Source: Devosia sp. Root436 (GTDB taxonomy: Bacteria > Pseudomonadota > Alphaproteobacteria > Rhizobiales > Devosiaceae). Taken from it: 64,000 nt of DNA. This document shows, piece by piece, positions 1 to 7,258 of the stretch. The translations under genes and the position numbers were made by a program. The notes under the pieces are model-generated. The model did not search any database. It had not been told where the DNA came from and saw only the letters and a list, made by a program, of their open reading frames with translations. Numbering within the stretch: position 1 is the stretch's first letter; every line of letters starts with the position of its first letter. The DNA is taken from positions 62,001 to 126,000 of the forward strand of contig NZ_LMEM01000011.1 in NCBI RefSeq assembly GCF_001426345.1. The letters run 5' to 3'.

Positions 1-699
1 GGTTGCCCCAAGATCGGAGACGAAACCGAAGTCGGCCTTGCTGGTCGGCAGCATCATCAGGGGAACGCCGGCATCGCGCGCCGCCGCAGCGACCCGCCCG
101 CTGATCTCCGCCACTTTGGCACCGGCTTGCGGATCGCCACCGAATGACGCGGCCAGGTCGCCCCGACCGACGAACAGCGCGTCGATGCCCTCGACCCGGG
201 CAATATCGCCGGCCTTGTCGATGGCATGCTGGTCCTCGATCATGGCCACCACCGCAACCCGGGCATCCTGCTGTTCCATGTGGCCCGTCGGCCCGACGCT
301 GCCCCAGGTGCTGGCGCGCGTCAGCCCGGCAAAGCCACGGCTGCCGCCTGCATAGCGGCTGGCACGCACGATGGCTTCTGCCCGCTCCACCGACGTCACA
401 TGCGGCACCATTATGCCCATGGCGCCGCAATCCAGGGCCGAGAGGATATTGGCAGGGGTGAATTCGGCGACGCGCACCAGCGGCGCGATGTTGGATGCAC
501 GAGCCGCCAGGATCATGAGGTCGGTCATGGCGCGGTCGAGCGGCGCATGCTCCTGGTCGATGATCACGAAGTCATAGCCGATCGGTCCCAGCATCTCGAT
601 GACCTGGGTGGTCGGCAGCTTGAGAAATGTCCCGAACAGGCGCTGGCGCTTGAGCAGGCGGTCACGGAACGACGTAAAGGCTGGGCGCGGTTCGGTCAT
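1..699 (-). CDS. HpcH/HpaI-family aldolase, partial (C-terminus outside window)
   Basis: Class II pyruvate/oxaloacetate-type aldolase of the HpcH/HpaI/CitE-like family, which makes or splits C-C bonds of 2-oxo acids with a divalent metal. Translated from the ATG at 699, the N-terminal 233 residues are present and the frame is still open at base 1. Visible family motifs are DQEHAPLD (catalytic His), PLVRV (Arg), GAMGIMVPH, EDQHAI (metal Glu) and GRGDLAASFG (metal Asp). It is divergent from the beta-keto acid cleavage gene, sharing a 180-base control region, so it probably belongs to the same catabolic pathway. The substrate cannot be told; 4-hydroxy-2-oxoheptanedioate aldolase is only the commonest family name. 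Confidence 0.9.
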   Translation of the reverse strand, partial: MTEPRPAFTSFRDRLLKRQRLFGTFLKLPTTQVIEMLGPIGYDFVIIDQEHAPLDRAMTDLMILAARASNIAPLVRVAEFTPANILSALDCGAMGIMVPHVTSVERAEAIVRASRYAGGSRGFAGLTRASTWGSVGPTGHMEQQDARVAVVAMIEDQHAIDKAGDIARVEGIDALFVGRGDLAASFGGDPQAGAKVAEISGRVAAAARDAGVPLMMLPTSKADFGFVSDLGAT

Positions 700-788
700 G
701 TCGGTTTCCTCGTTTCGGTCCTTGTAGTGAGGTACCGCGCCATTGCCCTGCTCGAACCCACGCCATTTCTTACCGCGAAACGCCAGGT

Positions 789-809
789 CCGTTTCTGTCG
801 GCGAAACGG
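789..809. promoter_or_regulatory. Candidate IclR-family operator between divergent catabolic genes
   Basis: A perfect inverted repeat, CCGTTTC and GAAACGG with a 7-base spacer, lies in the 180-base divergent region between the aldolase and the beta-keto acid cleavage gene. Its core GTTTCTGTCGGCGAAACG (791-808) matches at 12 of 18 positions a site at 4775-4792 in front of the iclR gene. Shared use by the IclR regulator is inferred from this resemblance. Confidence 0.4.
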
Positions 810-879
810 TCCGGCAATCCTGTTGCTCCGCGCACCCCCGAATGCGAGCCCAAGGGACATATGTTTCAGGAGCGAAAGC

Positions 880-1773
880 TTGGCCGACCCCACCATCATC
901 AGTTGCGCCGTGACCGGCAATATCACCACGCTCGCGCAGACGCCCTATCTGCCGGTATCGCCCGAGCAGATCGCCAATGCGTGCCTTGAGGCCGTGCGGG
1001 CGGGCGCGGCGATCGTGCATATCCATGTCCGGCATCCCGATGGACGGCCTAGCATGGAGATGCAGCATTACCGGGAAGTGGTCGAGCGCCTGCGCGCGGC
1101 GGACGAGGACGTCATCATCAACCTCACCACCGGGCCCGGCCAGCGCTTCGTTCCCAGCCCGGACGATCCGAGCGTTGCCGCGCCGGGAACCACGCTGATC
1201 CGGCCCGAACCGCGCGTCGCGCATATAGCGGCATTGCGGCCGGAGCTGTGCAGCCTCGACCTCAACACCATGTTCTCGGGCTCGTCGGTCGTCATCAATA
1301 CGCCCGACAGTGTGGCCGTGATGGCCGATATGATACGGACATCGGGAGTGCGCCCGGAGCTCGAAGTGTTCGACACCGGCGACATCCAACTCGCCAATCA
1401 CTTCATCGAACAGGGAAAGCTCGATACGCCCGCCCTGTTCCAGATCGTGCTTGGAATCCGCTATGGCGCGATCGCCACGCCCGAAACGCTGAGCTTCATG
1501 AAGTCGCTGCTGCCGCCGGGCTCCCATTGGGGTGGCATCGGCATCGGCCGCTGGGAATTTCCGATGCTGGCGCAGTCCTGGCTGCTGGGCGGCCATGTCC
1601 GCGTCGGGCTCGAGGACAATATCTATCTCGAAAAGGATGTCCTGGCGGAAGGCAATGCGCCGCTCGTCGAGAAGGCCGTCCGCATCATCCGGGATCTTGG
1701 TGGAACGATCGCGACGCCCGGCCAGGCGCGCGAAATCCTGAACCTGAAGCGGCAGGGTCCCATCCCGGCCTGA
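880..1773 (+). CDS. Beta-keto acid cleavage enzyme (BKACE, former DUF849)
   Basis: 297-residue BKACE-family protein (prototype: 3-keto-5-aminohexanoate cleavage enzyme), which condenses a beta-keto acid with acetyl-CoA to give acetoacetate and a new CoA ester. The zinc motif HIHVRHPDG is present near residues 47-55, with INLTTG further on, and the length is normal for the family. The start is taken as the TTG at 880: CAGGAG lies 7 bases upstream and the N-terminus ADPTIISCAVTGN is where homologues begin. The reading frame stays open far upstream, but that part is antisense to the aldolase. The family is known to have many substrate classes, so the keto acid used here is unknown. Confidence 0.9.
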   Translation: MADPTIISCAVTGNITTLAQTPYLPVSPEQIANACLEAVRAGAAIVHIHVRHPDGRPSMEMQHYREVVERLRAADEDVIINLTTGPGQRFVPSPDDPSVAAPGTTLIRPEPRVAHIAALRPELCSLDLNTMFSGSSVVINTPDSVAVMADMIRTSGVRPELEVFDTGDIQLANHFIEQGKLDTPALFQIVLGIRYGAIATPETLSFMKSLLPPGSHWGGIGIGRWEFPMLAQSWLLGGHVRVGLEDNIYLEKDVLAEGNAPLVEKAVRIIRDLGGTIATPGQAREILNLKRQGPIPA

Positions 1774-1820
1774 ACAAGCAGGGCGGTTCCGGCCCGCAAT
1801 TCAACGACAAGGAGGCAGAC

Positions 1821-2729
1821 ATGTACGTGCAGAGCGATCCACGATCCACCCTGGCCAAGGAGCCCAAATCCACCGCCCGGGTCCATGATAGCTTTTTCGG
1901 CTCCCAGCTTGCCCTGTTCTACGAGACCGAGCCACAGGCCAGCGACAGCAATGGCGACACCTGGATCAGCCGTGGCCAGAACTTCATCGTCGCCTATAGC
2001 AGGGGGGAGGCGGGCGGCAGCTTCGCGCGGGTCGCCCAGCCCGACGAATATGCTCTCATCATTCCGGATCGGGAAACCAGCGTCGAAATCACCACAGCCG
2101 ATGGCACGACCACCGTGCCGGGCTATTCCGTCGCCTTCATCCCACCGGGCGACAGCACGATCAGGCTGTTGACGACAGGCACGATCGTCCGCCTGTTCAC
2201 CCCAAAATCGAGGGATCTGGCCGCCGCCGCCGCCAATGCCGAAGCCTTTGCGGGCACCCATCCCAATGTGCCGCCATTCGAGCCCTGGCCGGAGCCGCCG
2301 GGCGGATTGACCCTAAAGTGGTACACACTGGACGTGCCTGATGATCCAGACCGGTTCGGCAGGATTTATCGCTGCACCACCTTCATGATCAACTATCTCA
2401 CCCCGCGCGTCGGCCCGCGCGCCCGTGACAAGGTTTCGCCGCACCACCATGACGATTTCGAGCAATGCTCGCTGGCGCTGAGCGGCGCCTTCACCCATCA
2501 TCTGCGCTGGCCATGGACGACCAATATGAATGTGTGGCGCGAGGACGAGCATCTGTTTTGTGCCTCTCCCTCGATCTGCGTCATACCGCCCCCCTCGATC
2601 CACACGACGACGGCCGAGGGACCGGACGTGAACCAACTGGTCGATATCTTCTCGCCGCCGCGCATGGATTTTTCGGCCAAGCCGGGCTGGGTGCTCAACG
2701 CCGACGACTATCCGATGCCGGAGCGCTAG
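1821..2729 (+). CDS. Bicupin-like protein of unknown function
   Basis: 302 residues, start ATG behind a strong AAGGAGG Shine-Dalgarno. The sequence looks like two cupin barrels. The second carries SPHHHDDFEQ followed by PPPSIHTTT, which is a plausible metal site (His cluster plus Glu and a later His); the first half lacks an obvious metal triad. Cupins of this sort act as isomerases, dioxygenases or decarboxylases, but I do not recognise the subfamily. It lies 47 bases after the BKACE gene on the same strand and probably shares its transcript. Its stop overlaps the convergent oxidoreductase gene by 4 bases. No signal peptide is visible, so it is probably cytoplasmic. Confidence 0.75.
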   Translation: MYVQSDPRSTLAKEPKSTARVHDSFFGSQLALFYETEPQASDSNGDTWISRGQNFIVAYSRGEAGGSFARVAQPDEYALIIPDRETSVEITTADGTTTVPGYSVAFIPPGDSTIRLLTTGTIVRLFTPKSRDLAAAAANAEAFAGTHPNVPPFEPWPEPPGGLTLKWYTLDVPDDPDRFGRIYRCTTFMINYLTPRVGPRARDKVSPHHHDDFEQCSLALSGAFTHHLRWPWTTNMNVWREDEHLFCASPSICVIPPPSIHTTTAEGPDVNQLVDIFSPPRMDFSAKPGWVLNADDYPMPER

Positions 2730-3748
2730 GCGATCGTCGTCCCGGAAGGAACGACCGCGCCGAGTGCCGGATCGACGATCAGGACCACCTTGCCGATCTG
2801 CCGGTTCTCGTCGAGAATTCCATGGGCCTGCCGCACTTCGGCCAGCGGCAGCGCCTGATGAATGCGGGTGGTCATGCGGCCATCCGCGAGCAACGGCCAG
2901 GCGCGATCCACCAGTTCACGCGCCAGCCTGCCCTTGTAGGCGGGCGGGCGTGGCCGCAGGGTCGATCCGGTCAGCGTCAGCCGCCGGCGCACGATCTGGC
3001 GCAGATCGATCTCTCCCAGCGCGCCCTGATGACTGGCGATGAGCACCAGCCGACCGTCGAAATCCAACAGGTCGAGTTGCCGTTGCGTGGCTGGCCCCGC
3101 CTGGCCATCGAGGATGACATCGACGCCCTGCCCCACGGTCAGTTGCCGGATGTCATCATCCCAGGCGCCCTTGTAGTCGAAGGCCGCCGTGGCGCCCGTC
3201 GCCAGGCAGACGGTTCGCTTTTCTTCCGTTCCGGCAGTGGCGAAGACCTTCACGCCGCAAAGCTGGCTGGCAATCTGGATGCCGGCCAGACCCACGCCGC
3301 TGGTGCCGCCGTGAACCAGCAGAGTCTCGCCATGCTGGAGCCGCGCCAGCCAGACCAGGTTGTTCCAGGCGGTCATGAAAACTTCGGGCAGCGATGCCGC
3401 TTCGATAAAGCTCAGGCCGCCTGGGACAGGCATGCACTGTACGGCCGGCACCACGCAATATTGGGCATAGCCACCGCCATTGACGAGGGCGCAGACAGGC
3501 ATGCCGACCATTGCCGCGTCAACGCCGGGCCCGGCTTCCTGCACGATGCCGGCAACATCCAGCCCCGGAATATCGCTGGCCCCGGCCGGCGGCGGATAGA
3601 GGCCGCGCCGCTGCTGCACATCGGGCCGGTTCACCCCTGCGGCCACGACGCGGATGAGCACTTCGCCCGCGCCGGGCACCGGGCATGGCCGCTCGACCAG
3701 CCGCAGCACTTCGGGGCCGCCGGGCCTTTCGATCTCGACAGCCTGCAT
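2726..3748 (-). CDS. NAD(P)H-quinone oxidoreductase, zinc-independent MDR (PIG3-like)
   Basis: 340-residue medium-chain dehydrogenase/reductase of the quinone oxidoreductase (Qor/PIG3) type. The N-terminus is the typical MQAVEIERPGGPEVLRLVE. The GroES-like domain contains AGVNRPDVQQRRGLYPPP, and the nucleotide-binding domain carries VHGGTSGVGLAGIQIA (about residue 145). The structural zinc cysteines of alcohol dehydrogenases are missing, as expected for this branch. Such enzymes reduce quinones or enoyl groups with NADPH. It is encoded just downstream of the DUF6282 gene on the same strand (8-base gap), so it is probably in the IclR-controlled transcript. Confidence 0.88.
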   Translation of the reverse strand: MQAVEIERPGGPEVLRLVERPCPVPGAGEVLIRVVAAGVNRPDVQQRRGLYPPPAGASDIPGLDVAGIVQEAGPGVDAAMVGMPVCALVNGGGYAQYCVVPAVQCMPVPGGLSFIEAASLPEVFMTAWNNLVWLARLQHGETLLVHGGTSGVGLAGIQIASQLCGVKVFATAGTEEKRTVCLATGATAAFDYKGAWDDDIRQLTVGQGVDVILDGQAGPATQRQLDLLDFDGRLVLIASHQGALGEIDLRQIVRRRLTLTGSTLRPRPPAYKGRLARELVDRAWPLLADGRMTTRIHQALPLAEVRQAHGILDENRQIGKVVLIVDPALGAVVPSGTTIA

Positions 3749-3756
3749 GGGATGCG

Positions 3757-4704
3757 TCAGTCCGCCAGCCCGACCAGCCGTGCCGGGTTCGTGGCCACCA
3801 TGGTATGGACATCGGCCTCGCTGAAGCCCAGAGCGAGGCAGAGCTTGATCGCCTGGCGCATGCCCTCGACCGGGGTTGGACTATTCACCTGCCCCAGATC
3901 GGACCCGATCGAGGAATGGGCGACGCCGGCCGCCTCGATATGCTCCTTGAGCTCCTGGGGGGAATAATAGTTGAAGCGGGAGTCGATATAGAGCCCGGCC
4001 GATTGCTCGATCAGTGCGCCCTGTTGGGCCAGGTCCCTGATATCGTCGTAGCTGAAATGCAGGCCATACATGGGGTGGTTGACCAGCAGGCGCTTGACGC
4101 CCCTGCTGCGTGCCTCGTCGAAGAGCCTGCAGATTTCCCAGACATGAAGATGCCCGGACGACAGGATAGCGTCGAATTCGGCAATCAGGTCGAGGATCTG
4201 CTTCACCTCGTCGAGGACATTGCCATAGCCATCGAGCGGTGACAGGCCCGGGGAGCTCCGCAGCTTGACATTGGAGGCCAGGCGCACCTTGCCATGCGCG
4301 GTCCTGATGTGATTGGCCGCCTGGGCGGTGGGCATCCAGATCAGCTTGGCGCCCATCTTCAGCTGGGCATCAACGACGAAGGGATTGAGCCCACCGGTCG
4401 AATTGTTGAGCACAAGGCCGCTATACATGTGGAAGTCGGGCTTGCCGAGCAGGCGGTCCATCATCGGAATGAACGGCGCCACCGAATAGTGATGGTCCTT
4501 GAACAGCACGCCGCGCATCCCTGCCGCTGCCGCTTCTTCGGCCGCTTCCATATGATCCAGTTGCCGCGGCATGGTGGAAGGACCGGAATGGACATGCAGG
4601 TCCAGCGCGCCCTTGAGCAGCCGATTGGCTGTCGCGTCATCTATGCCGGCGATCAGCGCCCTGACCTGTTCCCGGTTCTCGTTCAACTCTTCCGCCGAAG
4701 GCAT
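3757..4704 (-). CDS. DUF6282 family protein, amidohydrolase-like
   Basis: 315-residue protein resembling metal-dependent hydrolases of the amidohydrolase superfamily (DUF6282). Features seen are an early LHVHSGPS (HxH metal motif), FKDHHY, SGHLHVWE and a late GSDLGQ, an Asp in the usual fourth-ligand position. The start is the ATG at 4704, where MPSAEELNEN follows a GGAG box; the frame stays open upstream through the promoter region, which I exclude. It is divergent from iclR and followed closely by the quinone oxidoreductase. It may open a ring or hydrolyse an amide or lactone in the same pathway as the BKACE. No experimentally defined activity comes to mind for this family. Confidence 0.8.
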   Translation of the reverse strand: MPSAEELNENREQVRALIAGIDDATANRLLKGALDLHVHSGPSTMPRQLDHMEAAEEAAAAGMRGVLFKDHHYSVAPFIPMMDRLLGKPDFHMYSGLVLNNSTGGLNPFVVDAQLKMGAKLIWMPTAQAANHIRTAHGKVRLASNVKLRSSPGLSPLDGYGNVLDEVKQILDLIAEFDAILSSGHLHVWEICRLFDEARSRGVKRLLVNHPMYGLHFSYDDIRDLAQQGALIEQSAGLYIDSRFNYYSPQELKEHIEAAGVAHSSIGSDLGQVNSPTPVEGMRQAIKLCLALGFSEADVHTMVATNPARLVGLAD

Positions 4705-4739
4705 GTGGCTTCTCCATCCTGTTTGGCCTTGGCCTAAGA

Positions 4740-4767
4740 TTGACTCCCGAATCCAACAACCTATAGT
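4740..4767 (+). promoter_or_regulatory. Sigma-70 type promoter of iclR
   Basis: TTGACT (4740-4745), a 16-base spacer and TATAGT (4762-4767) lie 53 bases before the iclR start. Both boxes are close to consensus. A GTTTC palindrome follows immediately, as expected for autoregulation. Confidence 0.6.
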
Positions 4768-4774
4768 CCGGCTT

Positions 4775-4792
4775 GTTTCGCTGCTCGGAACG
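4775..4792. promoter_or_regulatory. Candidate IclR autoregulatory operator
   Basis: GTTTCGCTGCTCGGAACG, an imperfect palindrome starting 7 bases after the -10 box. It shares both ends (GTTTC and AACG) and total length with the site at 791-808. Binding by IclR is a prediction. Confidence 0.4.
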
Positions 4793-4820
4793 CAGACAAC
4801 GCGATAGAGAAGGACTTTCC

Positions 4821-5627
4821 ATGGGCATCCGGGCGATCGAACGGGCAATGAACGTTCTGGAAGAGCTGAACCTGCAGCCGTTCAACACAATTGCCCATCT
4901 CCACGCCAAGACAAAGCTGCCCAAACCGACCCTGGTGCGGATCCTCAAGACGCTGGAGCAGGCGGGCTATGTGGAGAATGACGTCCGGCAGGGCGGCTAC
5001 CAGGTCACGGCCCTGGTGACCTCGCTCAGCTCGGGTTTTCACAAGGGTCCCCTGGTGGTGGAGGCCGGCCGCGCCTGGGCCGTGGCGATCACCCGCCAGC
5101 ACAAATGGCCGATCGCCATCGCCCTGCCGGATCACGACGGCATGGTGGTGCGTTTCAGCACCGTTCCCGACAGCCCGATGTCCCCCTTCCACAGCACCGT
5201 GAACCGGCGCCTCTGCATGCTCACGCGTGGACTGGGGCTGGCCTATATGGCGTTCCTCGAAACGGAGGAATTCGACCTCATCATCGATATTCTCAAGCGG
5301 TCGGACGACCCGGAAAATGCCCTCAGCCATCATCCACGCGAGCTCAGCCGCATCGTCGAGCAGGTGCGGAATGCCGGCTACGCCACGCGCTCCTCACTGG
5401 TCGAGCCGCGGAACTCCAACACGATCGCGGTGCCGATCATCAGCGAGAACGGCCGCGTGCTGGCGAGCCTGGGCCTCACCTATTTCAAATCGGCCTTCGA
5501 TTCCGAACAGGAAGCCTGCTCCCGCTACGTCCCCATCCTCAAGACGGCCGTCGCAGCCATTTCCGAAGACCTGTCGCGCCTCTCCACCAGCATCGCCGTC
5601 GACATCAATACCACGGCCATGGATTAG
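4821..5627 (+). CDS. IclR family transcriptional regulator
   Basis: 268 residues. The N-terminal winged helix-turn-helix runs from MGIRAIERAMNVLEEL through KLPKPTLVRILKTLEQAGYV (to about residue 60). It is followed by the IclR effector-binding domain, including VNRRLCMLTRGLGLAYMAF and a C-terminal segment AVPIISENGRVLASLGL. The ATG at 4821 is preceded by AGAAGGAC and matches the usual start of the HTH. It is transcribed away from the DUF6282/quinone oxidoreductase pair and is the only regulator in the island, so it most likely controls both divergent units in response to a pathway intermediate. The ligand is unknown. Confidence 0.9.
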   Translation: MGIRAIERAMNVLEELNLQPFNTIAHLHAKTKLPKPTLVRILKTLEQAGYVENDVRQGGYQVTALVTSLSSGFHKGPLVVEAGRAWAVAITRQHKWPIAIALPDHDGMVVRFSTVPDSPMSPFHSTVNRRLCMLTRGLGLAYMAFLETEEFDLIIDILKRSDDPENALSHHPRELSRIVEQVRNAGYATRSSLVEPRNSNTIAVPIISENGRVLASLGLTYFKSAFDSEQEACSRYVPILKTAVAAISEDLSRLSTSIAVDINTTAMD

Positions 5628-5667
5628 GCAAAATCGACGCAGGCGCCCCCATCGGGATTTCGGGGGC

Positions 5668-6168
5668 CTAACGCGCGGGCACGAGAATCCGCCGCAACGC
5701 TCCGTCCTTCTTGATGAACTGGTGGTAGAGCGCGGCAAGCACATGCACGGCAATCAAGGCCAGGAACACGGGCTTGCCCAGCTTGTGGATGTCGCCGAAT
5801 TCATCCGAGACGTAGACGGTGAGCAGGCCGAGCACCGGCATGGCCACCAGCATCAGATAAAAGGCCCAGTGTACAAGTTTGGCGGCCCAGCCCATCCAGG
5901 TCGGGGCCGCAACCGGATGCGGCGGGACGCCTTGCGTGAGCCGCACGCCCAGTCTGACCAGGACAAGCGCCAGGATGGCGATGCCGAACCAGTAGTGACC
6001 GATGCTCGCTGCGAAATCGACGCCGGAGGATGTGGCGCCTTCCTCGGCTGCTTCTCGGACATTGGTCATGCCTTCGCCGAACAGCAATTGGAATGCCACG
6101 AGTGCTGCAATCACCCAGTGCAGCGTAATCTGCAGGGTGGAATAGCCGGGGGCGTGTCGCTCGTTCAT
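5668..6168 (-). CDS. Cytochrome b561 family protein
   Basis: 166-residue integral membrane di-heme cytochrome b561. Four membrane segments are visible, with histidines in the expected places: TLHWVIAALVAFQLLFG (H17), GHYWFGIAILALVLVRL, LVHWAFYLMLVAMPVLGLL and LALIAVHVLAALYHQF. These proteins pass electrons across the membrane, often from quinol or to a periplasmic acceptor. It lies 100 bases downstream of apbE on the same strand and may be the last gene of the DUF2271-flavoreductase-ApbE group, supplying electrons to it; a separate promoter cannot be excluded. Confidence 0.9.
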   Translation of the reverse strand: MNERHAPGYSTLQITLHWVIAALVAFQLLFGEGMTNVREAAEEGATSSGVDFAASIGHYWFGIAILALVLVRLGVRLTQGVPPHPVAAPTWMGWAAKLVHWAFYLMLVAMPVLGLLTVYVSDEFGDIHKLGKPVFLALIAVHVLAALYHQFIKKDGALRRILVPAR

Positions 6169-6268
6169 TCAAAAACCTCACCGTGGCTCACGCGACAAAA
6201 ACGTCCGCAATCGATCAGCCTAACACGTCTTTCTGTCCTAAAGACCGAACCTGACCCCAAGCTGAAGG

Positions 6269-7258
6269 CTATTCGAACCTGCCGATCGGCAGTTCGAGCA
6301 GCTCATCGCCGTGACGCAGGATAAACAGGGCATCGAGGCCATTGGCTTGGGCCAGTGCGGGCCCCTCGTTTTCACCGGCAACGAGCAACGCCGTCGCCCA
6401 GGCGTCGGCCAGCATGGCGTTGGCCGCCAGCACACTTACGGCGGCCAGAGAATTGTCCAACGGCTGCCCGGTGCGCGGGTCCATGGTGTGCGAGACGCGT
6501 CTCCCATGGTGATCGAGCGCGTGGCGATAGTCGCCCGACGTGGCGATGGCGACATCCTGTAGCGAGATTGCCGATATGGGCGCCCGATCGGTCCGGTCGG
6601 GCCGCTCGATAGCCACCTGCCATGCTGCGCCGTCCAGCCGCCGCCCCCTGGCCCGGAGCTCCCCGTCGATCGAAACCAGGTAGTCTCTGATGCCGGAGGC
6701 TTCGAGGCACCGGGCCAGTTGATCAACGCCAAAACCCTTGGCGATGCCGCACAGATCCAGCTCGATAGGCGCATGCCGCCTCATCCGGATGTTGCGGCAA
6801 TCGAGCTCGAGCACTTCGCCCGCGGAAGCCGGCCGGTCATGCGAAAGGGCTGCAATCGCCGCATCATCAGGAGCAGAACGCTCGGGGCCAAAACCCCAGG
6901 CGTTGACGATCTTGCCCAGGCCGATATCGAAGGCACCATTGGAGCGGCGCCCGATCTTGAGACCGGTCTCGACGACTTCAAGCAGATCTGCGGGAACGGC
7001 AACCCAGGTGACGGCCGGGGCTGCGTTGAACCGCGAGACATCGGACGCAGGCCGCCAGTTGGACATCTGCTGATCGACTGCATCGGCGGCGGACTGCAGT
7101 GCGCGCTGCACGAGAGAGAGATCGATGTCGGCCGGGGCTACGAAGACCGCGGAGTACCGCGTCCCCATCGTCAGCCCATTCAATGCGTGGCGCACGTCAG
7201 CTGGCGCCCAGCTGACGACCGGCGAAGCGGTCCACCTATCCATGACTTCAGTAGACAT
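6269..7258 (-). CDS. apbE: FAD:protein FMN transferase (ApbE)
   Basis: 329 residues. ApbE transfers FMN from FAD to a Ser/Thr of a target protein. Family motifs are GLTMGTRYSAVF near residues 29-40, LCGIAKGFGVDQLA, YLVSIDGELRARG, a Mg-site region SGDYRH and HTMDPRTGQP. The start at 7258 overlaps the 3' end of the upstream flavoreductase gene by 11 bases, indicating translational coupling; an ATG five codons later (7243) is possible. Unlike most ApbE proteins that act in the periplasm, no Sec, Tat or lipoprotein signal is visible at the N-terminus. That is odd next to a DUF2271 protein with a clear signal peptide. Confidence 0.9.
   Translation of the reverse strand: MSTEVMDRWTASPVVSWAPADVRHALNGLTMGTRYSAVFVAPADIDLSLVQRALQSAADAVDQQMSNWRPASDVSRFNAAPAVTWVAVPADLLEVVETGLKIGRRSNGAFDIGLGKIVNAWGFGPERSAPDDAAIAALSHDRPASAGEVLELDCRNIRMRRHAPIELDLCGIAKGFGVDQLARCLEASGIRDYLVSIDGELRARGRRLDGAAWQVAIERPDRTDRAPISAISLQDVAIATSGDYRHALDHHGRRVSHTMDPRTGQPLDNSLAAVSVLAANAMLADAWATALLVAGENEGPALAQANGLDALFILRHGDELLELPIGRFE

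Noticed and set aside
226..879. Upstream extension of the BKACE frame
   Set aside because: It is antisense to the aldolase and then runs through the control region. The TTG at 880 has a good Shine-Dalgarno and matches the family start.
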